A DNA stretch of 39,250 bases from a virus. Shown one piece after another: positions 32,156-39,241 of the stretch. The position numbers and the translations under genes were made by a program. Position 1 is the first letter of the stretch. Every line of letters begins with the position of its first letter. The notes beneath the pieces are model-generated. The model was not told the origin of the DNA and searched no databases. It worked only from the letters and a program-made list of their open reading frames with translations. The stretch covers positions 1 through 39,250 of the IMG/VR virus record IMGVR_UViG_3300036846_001055, one strand, 5' to 3'.

Positions 32156-32679
32156 TAACCAAGATTGATCGGCGCAGGAGCTGCCGTCTGAGCCGCCACA
32201 GTAGCCGCTGGGCTGCCTTTTGCCGCCGCTCTAGGTCGACGTGGCGGGAGCGGCGCATCGGCCGCCACGGGGCTTCCCTGAGGCACGGCGGGGCTATCCG
32301 GTGGAGCGGCCATGCCGCGCGCCTGCGGCTGGAATGACGGCGATAGCGGTCCGGGCGGCGGGGTCGGCGTCACCGGCCGCGCCGGCGCCGTCATGTTCAT
32401 CGGCGCTGGGCCAGCGCCAGTGAATGGGCTGGCGGGCGCTTGGCTAGCCAGAAAGGCCGGCAGATTGTTGAGATTCGCCTGCACCTGCGCGCCAAGGCCC
32501 GGTCCCGTCGCCGGCGGCGGAGTCATCTGGCCGCCGGCCTGGCTCATCGGATAGCCTTGCGGATCGGTCTGATTGGCGTTAGGCGGTTTCAAGAATTGCA
32601 GCCACCATTGCGCCCATGGGTCGACGCCGCTGCCCCATGGGGTGATCGGCGCCTGGTCGTCGGGCGCTTGAACCGCCAT
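32047..32679 (-). CDS. Pro/Ala-rich protein of unknown function (210 aa)
   Basis: The product is largely low complexity (Pro, Ala, Gly, Gln), with short order-promoting parts at the start (MAVQAPDDQAPITPWGSGVD, PWAQWWLQFL) and end (INLGYYMPRSGNARSAVFNA). Its start is coupled to the upstream stop as TAATG. Its 3' part is antisense to the end of the XRE gene. Composition resembles virion ejection proteins although it lies among early-type genes. Confidence 0.65.
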   Translation of the reverse strand: MAVQAPDDQAPITPWGSGVDPWAQWWLQFLKPPNANQTDPQGYPMSQAGGQMTPPPATGPGLGAQVQANLNNLPAFLASQAPASPFTGAGPAPMNMTAPARPVTPTPPPGPLSPSFQPQARGMAAPPDSPAVPQGSPVAADAPLPPRRPRAAAKGSPAATVAAQTAAPAPINLGYYMPRSGNARSAVFNAAGDPRFRGPLSSTWGPFGGG

Positions 32680-32900
32680 TACGGCAGGGCCGGATTGAGC
32701 GCCGTGCCCGGATCCTGGATCGTCCGGTCGTGGGTGAAGGTCGCCGTGAGCGCGGTCACATTGGTCCCGGCGGTGGTCAGCGCCGCGGCGATGTTGGTGA
32801 AGGTCAACGCCGTGTTCGAGCCGACCGCATTGCCGACATTGCCCAACGCCATGTTGATCAGGCTATTCAGCTCCTCATTGAAATTGGTCAGGGTCATCAT
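32679..32900 (-). CDS. 73-aa helical protein, unknown
   Basis: The product MMTLTNFNEELNSLINMALG... is Ala/Thr/Asn-rich and probably helical. It overlaps the upstream gene by 4 bases and the downstream start by 1, which supports a real gene; a second ATG at 32897 is also possible. No family recognised. Confidence 0.65.
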   Translation of the reverse strand: MMTLTNFNEELNSLINMALGNVGNAVGSNTALTFTNIAAALTTAGTNVTALTATFTHDRTIQDPGTALNPALP

Positions 32901-33520
32901 CGCCGGCTGTCCTGTTCATCGGCCCGCTTCTGGCCTTCCCGCTCGCTGTTGAGGTCTTTCAGATTCGGCACGCCGGAATCGATCGCCCGCTGTTCCTCCG
33001 AACGCTCCTGCATCGAATTGCCGACGCCGCGCACCTGCTCACGCCGGCCGCCTTCTGGAATGGTCGGGTCGTGGTCGCGCATCCACTTATCGATGCCGTC
33101 GCGCTGCATTTCCATTGATCGATTGCGTTGTTCGTCGATCACTGGCTCAAAGTTCGCCAAGCCCTCACGCCGGCCGCCCTGTTCGCCCAGATGGCTGGGG
33201 GGAACGTCGACGCCGATCGGGGCGACGGGATCGCCGCCCTGTTCGGCCCGATGCTGGCGCTCGAGATCGCCCTGATGCGCCGAATCAGCCCGATCGGCGT
33301 CTTTGTCTTTGCCAGTCGGATTCGGCTGCTTGGATGGATCGTGCGACTGCTGCTGCGGTGTTCCGGGCTGCTGGCCTGATCCGGGCTGCTGGCCTGAACC
33401 CGGCTGATTCGGTCTGGGCTGCGATGCAGGGGTCGACGGGTTGGACGGCTGATTTGGCTGGGCGGGCGGCTTGGGCTGCGGATGGGACGGCGTTGGGGGC
33501 TTCTGCGGAGTCGTGGCCAT
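32897..33520 (-). CDS. Disordered Pro/Gln-rich, charged protein (207 aa), unknown
   Basis: AGGAGCAGATC precedes the ATG, a strong ribosome site. Residues 1-85 are Pro/Gln/Ser-rich, including a direct repeat GSGQQPGSGQQPG; residues 85-207 are highly charged helix (REGLANFEPVIDEQRNRSME, REQVRGVGNSMQERSEEQRA). No catalytic motif is seen. It could be a scaffold-like or DNA-associated protein. Confidence 0.65.
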   Translation of the reverse strand: MATTPQKPPTPSHPQPKPPAQPNQPSNPSTPASQPRPNQPGSGQQPGSGQQPGTPQQQSHDPSKQPNPTGKDKDADRADSAHQGDLERQHRAEQGGDPVAPIGVDVPPSHLGEQGGRREGLANFEPVIDEQRNRSMEMQRDGIDKWMRDHDPTIPEGGRREQVRGVGNSMQERSEEQRAIDSGVPNLKDLNSEREGQKRADEQDSRR

Positions 33521-33529
33521 GATCTGCTC

Positions 33530-33718
33530 CTAAGCTGGATGCTTGTGGCGCTGCGCGCGCGTCATCTGACCCCTTTTAACGCCCTTCGCCGTGGGTTTGT
33601 TCGAGCCAGGCTTGAGGTCGCCGGCTTTCTGTAAAGCCGCGGTGGCGACCGCATAAGGGTTATCGACTTTGCCCTTAGCCTTGATGCGCTTAACGGCGGC
33701 GTCGAGTATGCGCGGCAT
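33530..33718 (-). CDS. Small basic phage protein (62 aa)
   Basis: MPRILDAAVKRIKAKGKVDN, then PYAVATAALQKAGDLKPGSN and a KKG/RGQMT-like basic tail. Near-identical layouts (A..RIKAKGKV..PYAVATAALQK.G.LK.G) are familiar small proteins in alphaproteobacterial phages and prophages, without a known role. Very basic, so nucleic-acid binding is possible. Confidence 0.75.
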   Translation of the reverse strand: MPRILDAAVKRIKAKGKVDNPYAVATAALQKAGDLKPGSNKPTAKGVKRGQMTRAQRHKHPA

Positions 33719-33845
33719 TGGTCAGCTTCCCGATTGGCCCATTCTTAGCAGGGAGGCGTGGGGGCGGCAACCGGGCGACCCGACCAAAGGCGACCCGGCG
33801 CGCTCCGGAACCGAAGGAAAAGACGGTCCTGCCCCCACTTTCCCC
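33719..33845. other. Gene-free gap between primase and small basic gene
   Basis: This 127-bp gap holds GTGGGGGC (33758-33765) and its complement GCCCCCAC (33831-33838), a perfect 8-bp pair but with a 65-base loop, and a direct repeat of GGCGACCCG near 33774 and 33789. No convincing promoter or terminator seen. Confidence 0.4.
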
Positions 33846-34781
33846 TCAACAACAAGCACGCAGCTCATCATTGAAGTCCTTGAACTGGCCAGACGGGAAG
33901 GCGACTTCGATAGTCAATGTACGGCGCATGGTCTTGAGCCGATAGGCTAGCGAATAAGACGTCATTTGCCCGCAGAAGCTTTCGTCGCGATCGCCGAAAA
34001 TCACGATTCGACGCGTCGACTCGGGCGGCTGCCATTTAAGCAAAGCGGCGGCGCTCAAGCAAGCCCAAACCGTCATGTGATGCAATTGCGCGGCGGATAG
34101 CGCGGTTTCAATGCCTTCCGCTACGCCTAAAGTCTCGTCGGCCGGGCCGAGTCGGACTGCGCCGCCTGTGGGTATCTTGCCCGGCATCAGCATTTTGCAC
34201 TTGTCACCGAGCACAAAAGCCTTTGTTCCCTGTTCGTTCAGAAACGTGCGATGCAACGTGGCCGAGCTATTGTCTGGGGCGACAACTTTAGCGATCATGG
34301 TGGGGAAATAGGTGCGGATCTTGCCGTCGTAATAGGGCAGCTCTTGGACAAATCTCACCGCGGTTGGCGGCGGCTTGATCCTGATGCCGCGGCTCGCCAG
34401 ATAGCGCGACGCGGCGTCTGGCCCTTCGAGCGGCACGGCGCGCGTCCATAAGGCTTGCAGCCGTTCTTTTCTACCTTCGTCTTCGAGCGTCGGCGGCGGC
34501 AGGCGGACCGGGGCCGCGCCAATTTCCTTTTCGATCAGAAGAACCGCATCGTGAAAGTTGCAGGTTTTCAGCTTCATGATCAGCTGGAAGCCATTGCCGG
34601 CGCCGCAGCGATTGCAGATCCACGTGCCATCGCCCCTACGATCATCGAAGCGAAATCGGTCTTTGCCGCCGCAGATCGGGCAGGGTCCGCCTTTGTTCTT
34701 TAGATGTTCGCGATTAATCCCAATTGCGGCAAGAATTCCTGTCCAGCGTCCCCGGGCGCGTGACTGGATGTCATCCCGCAT
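33846..34781 (-). CDS. Zinc-finger/Toprim primase
   Basis: The product has 311 residues. The N-terminal zinc finger has C34-x2-C37 (CPICGGKDRFRFDD) and C56-x2-C59 (WICNRCG), as in P4/T7-type primases. The Toprim domain shows the catalytic glutamate E222 in LGVAEGIETALSA and D264-x-D266 in IFGDRDES, closing with KDFNDEL. It makes RNA primers for phage replication. Its start lies inside the helicase stop (11-base overlap), so primase and helicase are co-translated. Confidence 0.9.
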   Translation of the reverse strand: MRDDIQSRARGRWTGILAAIGINREHLKNKGGPCPICGGKDRFRFDDRRGDGTWICNRCGAGNGFQLIMKLKTCNFHDAVLLIEKEIGAAPVRLPPPTLEDEGRKERLQALWTRAVPLEGPDAASRYLASRGIRIKPPPTAVRFVQELPYYDGKIRTYFPTMIAKVVAPDNSSATLHRTFLNEQGTKAFVLGDKCKMLMPGKIPTGGAVRLGPADETLGVAEGIETALSAAQLHHMTVWACLSAAALLKWQPPESTRRIVIFGDRDESFCGQMTSYSLAYRLKTMRRTLTIEVAFPSGQFKDFNDELRACC

Positions 34782-36306
34782 GACCCAAGACCCTCCGCTC
34801 GGCGCCGCGTCGCTTTGCCCAAGCGATCTGCCGTGACTGGAGCCAGCTTAGCGTATCGCGCGTCGGGCTCAACAAGGCGGCGTAGCGAATCGATGGGTGA
34901 TCGGGCCAGACGCCGAGCCGCTCGCGATATTGGTGCGCCGCCCAGCCCTCAGCATAGTTGTGATCGCGCCCGTAAGCCCTGAGTTCGCCATAGAAGGCGG
35001 ACTTATCGGCCATGGTCCAATCTCTTGGCTGTTTGCCGTAACGCCAGCCATCATATTTCGCCGCCGCGCTATGGACGCCGAGCTCGACCAGCTCGCCGTC
35101 GACGGTCTCAATGGCGCTCGACCATTTCGGCGCTTGGCCGCAATTGGGGCAGGTCTTCACCTTGACCGGGATCAGCATGCCGCAGCTCGGGCATTCCTTC
35201 GGCAGCGGCAGCTTCTTCTCATCATCGCCGGCCGATTTGCCCGGCTGGCCGTCGCGCAAGCGGTCATGGCGGATCTGATCGACCGTGCCGAGCCTGAGCG
35301 TCGTGTCGCTATGGTCCAGGATCAGCAAATGATCCTTACCTGGATGGGCGCGCAGGCCGCGGCCGATCGATTGAACATAAAGGATCTCGGACTTGGTCGG
35401 CCGGGCGTATTGGATGCAATCGACCGGGGGAATATCGACGCCAGTGGTCATTGTGCCGATCGAGCAGATGACCTGGGTTTCGCCCTTTTCCAGCCGCTTG
35501 ATGATTTCCGCCCGCTCGACGCGCGGCGTGAGCGCATCGACATATTCGCTTTTGACCCCTTGAGCCATGAATTCGTCGTGCACTTGGCCGGCGTGCGCCC
35601 GGTTGACGCAGAACACCAAAGTCTTGCGGCCGCCGGCCTTCATCAGCCAGGTCTGCACGATGTCGGCGACCAGTTTCTTTTCGCCCATCACGTCGGCGAG
35701 TTCGCCTTCATGGTAATCGCCGGCGATGGTGCGCACCTTCGAGAGATCGGGATGCGACGGCGCAAACGCCTTGAAGTTGCACAACCGGCCCTCATCGATC
35801 AGCTGGCGGATCGATGTCGGCTGAATCAGATCATCCCAGAGATCGGCCATGCCTTTGGCCCATGGCGTGGCGGTCAGCCCGATGAACAGCTTGTCCGGCT
35901 CGGCCAGCATCCATTTCTTGGTCGCCTCATGCATCAGATGGGCTTCGTCGACCACGATGATGTCGACCACCGGCCAGCCGCGCTTGGCGATCGTCTGGAC
36001 AGAACAGATCTGGATTGGGGCGCTCGGCCGCTTCCAGGGATGATTGGCCTGCACGATCCCCATGTCGGCCGGATCGATGCCATTCTCGATGAAGCGATTG
36101 AAGGTCTGATCGATCAGGTTGATCGCCGGAACGAGAAAGGCCACCCGGTTGTCTTTGCCGCGCGCCCCGACCACCACATGCGCCGCCAGCACGGTCTTGC
36201 CGGCCGCGGTCGGCATGTTGATCACCGGGCGCTTATGGCGCGTCCTGACCGAGTCGCGCAGAAGGTCTAAGGCCTTCTGTTGATGGGGGAATAGGGGCTT
36301 GAGCAT
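34771..36306 (-). CDS. SF2 DEAD/DEAH-box helicase with C-terminal zinc ribbon
   Basis: The product has 511 residues. The ATG at 36306 with AGGAAAG upstream is chosen; an in-frame ATG at 36330 lies inside the regulatory inverted repeat. Motifs: FPHQQKAL (Q-like), Walker A MPTAAGKT (31-38), DEAH (120-123), LTATP (144-148) and motif VI QSIGRGLRAHPGKD. A four-cysteine ribbon follows (CPSCG...CPNCGQ), then about 100 residues ending in a charged tail. It is of the type found beside phage primases and is probably the replication or recombination helicase. Confidence 0.92.
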   Translation of the reverse strand: MLKPLFPHQQKALDLLRDSVRTRHKRPVINMPTAAGKTVLAAHVVVGARGKDNRVAFLVPAINLIDQTFNRFIENGIDPADMGIVQANHPWKRPSAPIQICSVQTIAKRGWPVVDIIVVDEAHLMHEATKKWMLAEPDKLFIGLTATPWAKGMADLWDDLIQPTSIRQLIDEGRLCNFKAFAPSHPDLSKVRTIAGDYHEGELADVMGEKKLVADIVQTWLMKAGGRKTLVFCVNRAHAGQVHDEFMAQGVKSEYVDALTPRVERAEIIKRLEKGETQVICSIGTMTTGVDIPPVDCIQYARPTKSEILYVQSIGRGLRAHPGKDHLLILDHSDTTLRLGTVDQIRHDRLRDGQPGKSAGDDEKKLPLPKECPSCGMLIPVKVKTCPNCGQAPKWSSAIETVDGELVELGVHSAAAKYDGWRYGKQPRDWTMADKSAFYGELRAYGRDHNYAEGWAAHQYRERLGVWPDHPSIRYAALLSPTRDTLSWLQSRQIAWAKRRGAERRVLGHAG

Positions 36307-36314
36307 GGTCTTTC

Positions 36315-36361
36315 CTTTGCTTGACAACATTGCCTGATCGACCCGATGTTGTCAAGCAAAG
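36315..36361. promoter_or_regulatory. 16-bp perfect inverted repeat (operator) at helicase promoter
   Basis: CTTTGCTTGACAACAT (36315-36330) and ATGTTGTCAAGCAAAG (36346-36361) are perfect reverse complements separated by 15 bp, so arm centres are 31 bp (three helical turns) apart. Each arm contains TTGACA; on the minus strand the arm at 36356-36351 is placed as the -35 of the helicase operon, and the other arm covers the -10/start region, a classic repressor arrangement. The -10 candidate (CAATGT) is weak. Confidence 0.8.
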
Positions 36362-36375
36362 ACTGTGGCGTTCAC

Positions 36376-36391
36376 TGGCACGGTTCTTGCT
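36376..36391 (+). promoter_or_regulatory. Sigma54-type promoter 1
   Basis: TGGCACGGTTCTTGCT matches the RpoN consensus TGGCAC-N5-TTGCW exactly, with GG and GC at -24/-12 spacing. It reads rightward into a 300-base region without a plus-strand gene. A caution: TTCACTGG and GGTTC in this stretch also occur at 30998-31012 without the sigma54 elements. Confidence 0.5.
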
Positions 36392-36392
36392 T

Positions 36393-36408
36393 TGGCATGA
36401 TTCTTGCT
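36393..36408 (+). promoter_or_regulatory. Sigma54-type promoter 2 (tandem)
   Basis: TGGCATGATTCTTGCT is a second RpoN-like site, 17 bp after the first and a near-repeat of it (TGGCAY, TTGCT). The predicted start, about 12 bases after the GC, is near 36419, exactly where the CAACCC hairpin begins. Confidence 0.5.
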
Positions 36409-36614
36409 ACGCGCGCGCAACCCCTACGGGTTGAACAGTGGGAGGCTGGGGCAGGCGGCAGTAAGGGTCAAGCCAGGGAAGGATAGGGCTAGGAGTACAG
36501 GGGGCAGGCTTACGTCATTATCTACTACAGTGGACCGACACAACTAGAACGTGTGACAGCTCAGGGTTGAGTGTGGTTGTAGAGGTTGTACAGCCCAACG
36601 ATCGGCTGGCCATG

Positions 36615-36641
36615 AGCCATCCGCTTCGGGGCTTGCTTTTT
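36615..36641 (+). terminator. Possible upstream terminator
   Basis: AGCC-AT-CCG pairs with CGG-GGCT around a CTT loop (7 bp with a 2-base bulge) and is followed by TGCTTTTT. A shorter RNA end is possible. Confidence 0.4.
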
Positions 36642-36722
36642 CGGGAGAGTTGGGAGATTTTGGTTCATGGCCCCGTGGCGTCGGTGTCATCACAGATTAG
36701 GCTATGGCTAGTAGCGCTAGTC

Positions 36723-37229
36723 CTACAGGCTCCCGATGAACTCGGGGGCCTGTTTCATTTGTGCGGCCGATTCGTGCCGCTTGTCAAGCGGCGGCATAAC
36801 GATCGTGTTGGATGGGGTCAGCGGCCTGAGCACGCCGAGCGGAATATCGATGCACGGCTCGATCGCTTCGCCCTTAGCCCCGCCCAAGGAGATCTTTGAC
36901 GCGTCGATCAATTTGAGCGGCGCCCAATAGATCCCATTGACGAATCGGTAGACAATGCAGGCTGGCACGCGCACGTGCAGGACGCCGATCGCCAGCGCTA
37001 GAAATTTGTCTAGGCCCAGCCAGACGCTGGGATAGGCGCCATAGGGCTCATCGCGGCATTTGAGCTCGGCCAAGCCGGTCAGCTTGCCGTCGCGCTCCGA
37101 ATACCAATCGACGGCGCACAGATCGGGAAAGCGGCGGATTTTGCAGCACCATTGCGCGCCGACGATTTCCGCGGTTTCATTTTGCCGAGCGCGATCGGCT
37201 GGCGTTTCATAGATCGGCATCTTGCCCAT
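36723..37229 (-). CDS. PD-(D/E)XK-like nuclease family protein
   Basis: The 168-residue product starts at ATG 37229 (MGKMPIYETPADRAR) or 37220. The N-terminal half carries a nuclease-like pattern: FPDLCAVDWYSERDG, LTGLAELKCRDEPYG (E-x-K... type LAELKCR), a helix VWLGLDKFLALA and strand ACIVYRFVNGIYWAPL. Similar phage proteins are predicted resolvase or DNA-end nucleases. The C-terminal 60 residues are less conserved-looking and end over the terminator. Confidence 0.72.
   Translation of the reverse strand: MGKMPIYETPADRARQNETAEIVGAQWCCKIRRFPDLCAVDWYSERDGKLTGLAELKCRDEPYGAYPSVWLGLDKFLALAIGVLHVRVPACIVYRFVNGIYWAPLKLIDASKISLGGAKGEAIEPCIDIPLGVLRPLTPSNTIVMPPLDKRHESAAQMKQAPEFIGSL
36725..36760 (+). 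terminator. Rho-independent terminator, plus-strand direction
   Basis: ACAGGCTCCCGA (36725-36736), loop TGAAC, TCGGGGGCCTGT (36742-36753): a 12-bp stem with one G-U pair, followed by TTCATTT. The T-rich tail is on the plus-strand side only; the minus strand has no T-run. It overlaps the 3' end of the minus-strand nuclease gene, so it serves a transcript coming from the left. Confidence 0.7.
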
Positions 37230-37333
37230 GTTCCTCTCAGCCAGCAACCACGCTCCGGACAGGGGAGCTCAGGGAACGGACAACCGCCGATATGGCCGCA
37301 ATGCTCGTTCTTCGGCCCATAGCGCGGTTCCAC
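37079..37333 (-). CDS. Small Cys-rich open frame overlapping the nuclease gene (doubtful)
   Basis: From GTG 37333 the frame begins MEPRYGPKNEHCGHIGGCPF, then PELPCPERGCWLRG: four cysteines and two histidines in 22 residues suggest a zinc knuckle, and third positions are GC-rich up to about 37230. After that it runs 150 bases inside the nuclease gene in another frame. It may be a real small gene with a long overlap, or a remnant whose end was lost. No ribosome site is evident. Confidence 0.35.
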   Translation of the reverse strand: MEPRYGPKNEHCGHIGGCPFPELPCPERGCWLRGTWARCRSMKRQPIALGKMKPRKSSARNGAAKSAAFPICAPSIGIRSATAS

Positions 37334-37349
37334 GGAGACGCCGCCACAC

Positions 37350-37538
37350 CTATTTCCCGCGCTTCAGCATAGCTTTGGCGCGCGCCCTTATCTTGGGTTG
37401 GGCTGAAGCAGGAGCGTGGCGAATCAACGCCAGCGCCGCTTTGGCGTGGTTCTTATCGGGAATTGGAAAGCTTCGGTTTGGTCCAGCAAACTTCGAAGCT
37501 GGCAGCTTGGCTCGGGTAGATGCTTTCAATCTGGCCAT
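37350..37538 (-). CDS. Small basic phage protein (HA.AAL motif, 62 aa)
   Basis: MARLKASTRAKLPASKFAGP, then NRSFPIPDKNHAKAALALIR and a Lys/Arg tail. The pattern LP.S.FA.P....PI.D..HA..AL is a familiar motif in small phage and prophage proteins of unknown role. The ATG at 37538 overlaps the upstream stop as TAATG; ATG 37556 would add six residues. Confidence 0.7.
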   Translation of the reverse strand: MARLKASTRAKLPASKFAGPNRSFPIPDKNHAKAALALIRHAPASAQPKIRARAKAMLKRGK

Positions 37539-37882
37539 TATTTGAGCGCGCCCCATTTTCGCAATTGCTCGATCGCCGAATCGAGACCATAGCAGACGGC
37601 GTAAGGAACGCCCAGATCCCGGCAGACGCGGCCGAACTCGTGTTGTGGGCCGCTCAGCCTGCCATTCGTAGTCTTGAGCTCGAGCCAGCCGGTTTTTTCG
37701 CGTAAGATCGGCGACATGACAATCAGGTCGGCCAAGCCGGGCGTCAACCCGACTTGACCGAAGGCCCGCCGATTAGGGACGGCTGCGACCAAAGAGCCGG
37801 GAAGGCCGAACCATCGCCAGCGCGTGATCAGCGCGGCTGTGAGCTCGGGTTCGGTTGGGCTCAATTCCTGGTTATTCTTCAT
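37538..37882 (-). CDS. VRR-NUC domain nuclease
   Basis: The product has 114 residues. The VRR-NUC (PD-(D/E)XK) core is complete: VAAVPNRRAFGQVGLTPGLA, D in GLADLIVMSP, catalytic ExK in GWLELKTTNGRLSGPQ and the Q helix, then YAVCYGLDSAIEQLRKWG. Stand-alone phage members act on branched or flapped DNA, as in Holliday-junction resolution before packaging. Overlaps the upstream gene by 4 bases. Confidence 0.9.
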   Translation of the reverse strand: MKNNQELSPTEPELTAALITRWRWFGLPGSLVAAVPNRRAFGQVGLTPGLADLIVMSPILREKTGWLELKTTNGRLSGPQHEFGRVCRDLGVPYAVCYGLDSAIEQLRKWGALK

Positions 37883-38196
37883 AGGTAGCCGCGTCGCCGG
37901 GCGGCGGGAGACGAGCGAATCAGGTAGTTCGCCGCCGCCAATCGCCGGCCGGGCTCTGGGCTGTCGAGCGCTTCCAGAATGATGGTTTCCGCCTGATCGA
38001 GCGCCATTTCCTGCGCTTCGACCGCGGCGGCCAGAATCGATGGGCGGGCCTTGATGGCGATGCGCAATAACTGCGAATCGACGCCCAATTCCTTCGCCGC
38101 TTTGGTGATCGAGCCGCGGTGCTTGAGCAGCGCCGCGCGCGCCGCGGTGGGAAACAGCGCGTCGGGAAAGACCTGGGTAAAAACGTCCTTAGTCAT
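37879..38196 (-). CDS. HTH protein, small-terminase-like
   Basis: The product has 105 residues. Residues about 20-55 form a helix-turn-helix (ALLKHRGSITKAAKELGVDS, QLLRIAIKA); residues 65-105 (EMALDQAETIILEALDSPEP, RRLAAANYLIRSSPAARRRG) resemble the C-terminal part of small terminase-type and related HTH proteins found beside terminases. Packaging specificity is plausible, but the large terminase is not in the window and a regulator is an alternative. Confidence 0.65.
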   Translation of the reverse strand: MTKDVFTQVFPDALFPTAARAALLKHRGSITKAAKELGVDSQLLRIAIKARPSILAAAVEAQEMALDQAETIILEALDSPEPGRRLAAANYLIRSSPAARRRGYL

Positions 38197-38665
38197 CTTT
38201 CCGCCGGGCCTCTTTCAGCAACAGGAAATTCCTACGCGCTTCCGCTTCGCGCAACGATAATTCCAGAGTTTGCCGCCGCCATTTGACCGGCTTTGGCCCA
38301 TAGAGTTTTTCCCGCAAATTGGCGATCAGCTTGTCGACGCCCTGGGTGCGATAGCGCCGGGTCTGCAGGCCATCGCAGGCGATGCAGCGCGGTCCGTCTT
38401 TGATCCAACGCAGGTTTTTGGCCCGTTTGCCGCAATTCGGACAGATGAATTGGGTCCAGGAGCCGCCTTGTTGCAGCGCCATTTGATGCAGTTTGACGTC
38501 GCATGCGCGCTCGAGCCCGCGCTCGTCCGGGCCAAACGAGACCAACGCGGCTCGATCACTGTCAAGAATCACGCCGCTTTTCCGCAAATCAGACACATTG
38601 ACATGCGGGAACTCGTCGCGGAACGGCGCGAAATTGCTTTGCGGCCGGCCTACCCGCCTAGGCAT
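38189..38665 (-). CDS. Zinc-ribbon protein (158 aa), unknown
   Basis: A central four-cysteine ribbon, FICPNCGKRAKNLRWIKDG followed by RCIACDGL, then TRRYRTQGVDKLIANLREKL. The N-terminus is MPRRVGRPQSNFAPFRDEF and the C-terminus is a basic helix (SLREAEARRNFLLLKEARRK). Similar zinc-ribbon proteins occur in alphaproteobacterial mobile elements, where DNA binding is assumed. Overlaps both neighbours by 8 bases. Confidence 0.72.
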   Translation of the reverse strand: MPRRVGRPQSNFAPFRDEFPHVNVSDLRKSGVILDSDRAALVSFGPDERGLERACDVKLHQMALQQGGSWTQFICPNCGKRAKNLRWIKDGPRCIACDGLQTRRYRTQGVDKLIANLREKLYGPKPVKWRRQTLELSLREAEARRNFLLLKEARRKDD

Positions 38666-39002
38666 TCGATTTTTCCTTGATATCTTTTAACGTGTGGGGA
38701 TCAACCAACTTCCAGCGCGCCGCGCACCATTGGCATCCTTCACCCTCACAGCGAATCAGGCTGCTCGCTTTCCAATCCTTCGGATCGTAGGCGACTGGCC
38801 AGCGATGAAAGGGAAGCTCCCATGGGCTTTTTGGCGAATGGCGATAGAGCCAGAGCAGCATTGGCGGCGCCACGGGCCCAATGAAGCTTGGACCGCCTTC
38901 GTCGGCGCGCCAATCGGCTTCGAGCTCCTCATAGCTCATCGGCTTTAAGCGGCGATTCGTTTTGATCGGTTGCGGCTCCGTGCGCGGCCGGCCGGGTTTC
39001 AT
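38658..39002 (-). CDS. 114-aa protein, unknown
   Basis: MKPGRPRTEPQPIKTNRRLK, then an acidic helix (SYEELEADWRADEGG), an aromatic segment (PPMLLWLYRHSPKSPWELPF) and a Cys pair in CEGEGCQWCAARWK that could bind zinc. No family recognised. Coupled to the upstream gene by a 4-base overlap. Confidence 0.68.
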   Translation of the reverse strand: MKPGRPRTEPQPIKTNRRLKPMSYEELEADWRADEGGPSFIGPVAPPMLLWLYRHSPKSPWELPFHRWPVAYDPKDWKASSLIRCEGEGCQWCAARWKLVDPHTLKDIKEKSNA

Positions 39003-39241
39003 GGCTTTTTCTTCGGCGCCGAATTTAGCCGGCGCAAGTCGTGCACGTCGCCAAGCTCGCTCGCCCAGTCATAGGGATCGACGGCTGAGTCAAAAGCGGC
39101 TCGAGCGGCCTCCGGAAAATCCTCTGTGATTGGCATGCCAAAAAACCAGAAACCGGCGCGCCGGGCTTCGGTCAGCCATTGAGTGTAGGTCAGTTCCGGC
39201 TTAGCGGGCGCGTCTTTGGGCGGATCTTGGCCGGTGTTCAT
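38999..39241 (-). CDS. 80-aa protein, unknown
   Basis: The ATG at 39241 (MNTGQDPPKDAPAKPELTYT) is preceded by GTGAGGA, a fair ribosome site; a GTG at 39250 on the window edge is the other candidate. The product is acidic and aromatic (RRAGFWFFGMPITEDFPEAA, SAVDPYDWASELGD). Function unknown. Confidence 0.65.
   Translation of the reverse strand: MNTGQDPPKDAPAKPELTYTQWLTEARRAGFWFFGMPITEDFPEAARAAFDSAVDPYDWASELGDVHDLRRLNSAPKKKP

Larger units (their letters stand above)
36418..36760 (+). ncRNA. Candidate non-coding RNA
   Basis: This is the only stretch over 300 bases without a protein gene. Downstream of the tandem sigma54-like sites it opens with a perfect 6-bp hairpin (CAACCC 36418-36423, loop CTAC, GGGTTG 36428-36433), has a G/A-rich central part and ends at plus-strand terminators (36615-36641 and 36725-36760). 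Open frames here lack ribosome sites and family resemblance. The transcript would be about 220 or 340 nt. Inferred from flanking signals only. Confidence 0.4.

Noticed and set aside
34897-36270. 457-codon plus-strand open frame antisense to the helicase
   Set aside because: The minus-strand helicase shows all family motifs; long antisense frames are expected from GC-rich third positions. The antisense product has no recognisable domain or start site.
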